DNA of 7,547 bases from Dysgonomonas sp. (GTDB lineage: Bacteria; Bacteroidota; Bacteroidia; Bacteroidales; Dysgonomonadaceae). A program made the translations under genes and the position numbers. This document shows positions 5,656 to 7,547 of this stretch, one piece after another. How positions within the stretch are numbered: position 1 is the stretch's first letter; each line of letters begins with the position of its first letter. The notes under the pieces were generated by a model. It was not told where the DNA came from, did not search any database, and was given only the letters and a program-made list of their open reading frames with translations. The stretch spans positions 1-7,547 of the forward strand of contig DQAM01000134.1 in assembly GCA_003523545.1 (NCBI GenBank), given 5' to 3'.

Positions 5656-7547
5656 TTATTCTTCATTAGCATCTATACCTCTTATTTCGCGGGCGATCAT
5701 AAGGTGCTTCTGCGCCATTTCTTCATTACCTATCTGCATATATGCCTGGGACAGGTATTCATGGCTTGCGGCATGATCCGGTTTGATGTCTGTTGCTTTT
5801 AACAAATCGGTGACTGCAAGCTCATATTCTTCTAAAGCTATGCGGTTTTTTCCTCTGTTGTATAGGGCTTTGAAGAGAAGCGGGCTGAGTGATACCGCCT
5901 TATTGAAGCAGATATCGGCTTCGTAAAAATCGCCCATGTCATACAGGGTAACACCTTTTCTTACCCATACATCTACATAGGTCGGATCCAGTTCCAGGGC
6001 TTTATCGAAATTAGCCAAAGCAGCACGGGTATCTTTATATGAAACAATGCATTCGTTTCCGAGCAGATAATATTCTTCCGCATATTTACGCAGAGCTGTT
6101 CTTTGTTCGAGCAGTTTTCTGATCAAAAGCTTGTTCTGCTCCTGCAATTCGTTGATTATATTCAGTTTCTTGCGTATGAAACGTTTCGATACCGGTTTTT
6201 CTATATCATAACGTGCATGTATTGCTTTAAAAAATAGGTCTATGCTTTCTTCAAAGCAGCCCTGGTCGAACTTACGGACGGTTTCGGCATACAAAAGGTC
6301 TGCATCCGATTCTTTTAACGCTTTGTCGATAAGTTTCTGATTATTGAAATATTTACTGAACTCCAGAATCTCGGGACGTATAAAAACATCCGATTTGTTA
6401 ATAGGTTTACGTAGAACCATACCTTCGAGTGAAGTACAACGGCTAAGAGCTACATAAGCCTGACCGCCTGCAAATACTCCTCCGCCAAAGTCAACGATTA
6501 CCCGGCTGAAAGTCAGTCCCTGGCTTTTGTGTATGGTGACGGCCCATGCCGCTTTCAACGGCAGCTGGGTATAAGTACCTATTATTTCTTCTTCGATTTT
6601 TTTTTCCGATTCGTTGTATTTGTACCTATAATTGCGCCATGTCTCGAGGTCTACCATAACTTCTTTTCCGTCTTCCATCATTACATATACATTGCCCATA
6701 TCGTCTATATGGGAGATTATGCCTAATGTGCCGTTTACCCAGCGGCGCGGCCATTGTACATCGTTGCGGATAAACATCACCTGTGCATGTTCTTTAAGTA
6801 TAAGTTCTTTAGATGTGGGAAGACTGGATTCGGGAAAGTCCCCCTCGATGATTCCCCGGCTTACAAATTCGGGAGTCGGCAGTTCTGCCATTTTCTTTTC
6901 GTTGATGTAATCGACGTTATCCCTTCTGGTAGCCAGTGTGATATACATTTCGTCATCGTTTGGATTGAAAGATGGATTGTAGCGGGTATTAAGTGTCTGC
7001 AGGTCGACAGCCCCGACGTTTCCGTTTCTTATCTTATCGAGAATGGAAATAAATTTCCGGTCTGTCTGTCTGTATATTTTGTTAAATTCAATGGGTACCA
7101 GCTTCGCTTCTGAGAATACTTTTGCGGAAAAAAAGAACGGATTGGGATAAAAGCGGTTGAGGATATCTTTAGAATCACTGGTGACAACCGGTTCCAGCTG
7201 GAAAACGTCTCCGACAAAGACAAGCTGTTTGCCTCCGAAGGGTAATCTCATGTTATTGGAATATACACGAAGGATACGGTCGATGGTATCTACCATATCG
7301 GCACGCACCATAGATATTTCGTCTATAATAATCAACTCGACTTGCTGGATCAGTTTACGGTGGTCCTTTTTGTATTTGAAGAAATCGAATATTCGTCCAT
7401 TTACGAGGCTCAGATCCGGATCGTCCGGCAGCATCGGCCTGAATGGAAGCTTAAAAAAAGAATGGATGGTAGAGCCGTTTGCATTGATGGCTGCTATTCC
7501 TGTAGGTGCCAGTACCACGTGCTTCTTTTTGGTAGTTTCACACAAAT
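5656..7547 (-). CDS. Pif1/RecD-like DNA helicase with C-terminal TPR domain, N-terminus cut by window edge
   Basis: About 630 residues are visible; the gene enters from the right edge, so the P-loop (Walker A) and true start are outside. The TTG at 7543-7545 is taken as an internal Leu codon and residues are numbered from it. Helicase motifs in order: Ia VVLAPTGIAAINANGSTIHSFF (10-31), II IIIDEISMV (72-80, Walker B), III FGGKQLVFVGDVFQLEPV (103-120), then after a 1B/2B-like region V VTIHKSQGLTFSRVI (336-350) and VI AYVALSRCTSLEGM (363-376). This is superfamily 1B, an ATP-driven 5'-3' DNA helicase by family. A charged, helical, possibly coiled segment follows (about 450-487) and then about four TPRs (488-521, 523-555, 556-589, 590-623), with a degenerate TPR-like stretch at 415-446. 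TPRs normally bind partner proteins. Followed by a GNAT gene 18 bases downstream. Confidence 0.92.
   Translation of the reverse strand, partial: LCETTKKKHVVLAPTGIAAINANGSTIHSFFKLPFRPMLPDDPDLSLVNGRIFDFFKYKKDHRKLIQQVELIIIDEISMVRADMVDTIDRILRVYSNNMRLPFGGKQLVFVGDVFQLEPVVTSDSKDILNRFYPNPFFFSAKVFSEAKLVPIEFNKIYRQTDRKFISILDKIRNGNVGAVDLQTLNTRYNPSFNPNDDEMYITLATRRDNVDYINEKKMAELPTPEFVSRGIIEGDFPESSLPTSKELILKEHAQVMFIRNDVQWPRRWVNGTLGIISHIDDMGNVYVMMEDGKEVMVDLETWRNYRYKYNESEKKIEEEIIGTYTQLPLKAAWAVTIHKSQGLTFSRVIVDFGGGVFAGGQAYVALSRCTSLEGMVLRKPINKSDVFIRPEILEFSKYFNNQKLIDKALKESDADLLYAETVRKFDQGCFEESIDLFFKAIHARYDIEKPVSKRFIRKKLNIINELQEQNKLLIRKLLEQRTALRKYAEEYYLLGNECIVSYKDTRAALANFDKALELDPTYVDVWVRKGVTLYDMGDFYEADICFNKAVSLSPLLFKALYNRGKNRIALEEYELAVTDLLKATDIKPDHAASHEYLSQAYMQIGNEEMAQKHLMIAREIRGIDANEE

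Noticed and set aside
6529..7113. Three overlapping plus-strand open frames
   Set aside because: They are shadows of the helicase gene, whose motifs run continuously through this stretch on the other strand.
7543..7545. TTG as the start of the helicase
   Set aside because: It falls just before motif Ia; a functional helicase needs a Walker A further upstream, so the gene continues past the window edge.

Overview
The window looks like ordinary chromosome from a member of the Bacteroidales (Bacteroidota). The signs are about 40% GC by eye, promoter-like sequences of the Bacteroidetes type (TTTG, about 19 bases, TAnnTTTG) instead of sigma70 boxes, mostly weak Shine-Dalgarno sites, tandem short lipoproteins, and protein families typical of gut Bacteroidales: a RecR variant ending in an [21 protein letters not shown] motif, a BT_0820-like HAD protein, an AraR/NrtR-type Nudix regulator and a Pif1-like helicase with TPRs. 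A genus such as Dysgonomonas or Parabacteroides is possible, but I cannot settle it from sequence alone.

Left part, plus strand (1-2184): two small predicted lipoproteins, the first missing its extreme N-terminus at the window edge, followed by an HD-domain phosphohydrolase of the dGTPase/SAMHD1-like class whose GTG start overlaps the second lipoprotein. These three genes look like one transcription unit.

Middle part, plus strand (2185-4326): a near-perfect Bacteroidetes promoter overlaps the HD stop codon and should drive recR (recombination mediator), a four-helix membrane protein of unknown function, a small HAD-fold hydrolase and a RimJ/RimL-type N-acetyltransferase. Gaps are 1 to 21 bases, so this is probably an operon of housekeeping genes.

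Right part, minus strand (4349-7547): reading leftward from the right edge come a Pif1/RecD-like helicase with a TPR tail (N-terminus and Walker A outside the window), a small GNAT acetyltransferase 18 bases downstream, and, after a 74-base gap with its own promoter, a Nudix-fold transcriptional regulator. That regulator has lost most of its catalytic Nudix box and keeps a C-terminal winged-helix domain. A perfect inverted repeat lies on its own -7 promoter element, which suggests autoregulation. The regulator and the plus-strand acetyltransferase converge with only 22 bases between them.

I see no RNA genes, CRISPR array, insertion sequence, phage gene or recognisable defence island. The most interesting points are the regulator with its candidate operator, the helicase-TPR fusion, and the possibly duplicated lipoproteins ahead of the HD protein. 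None of these amounts to a clear new system.
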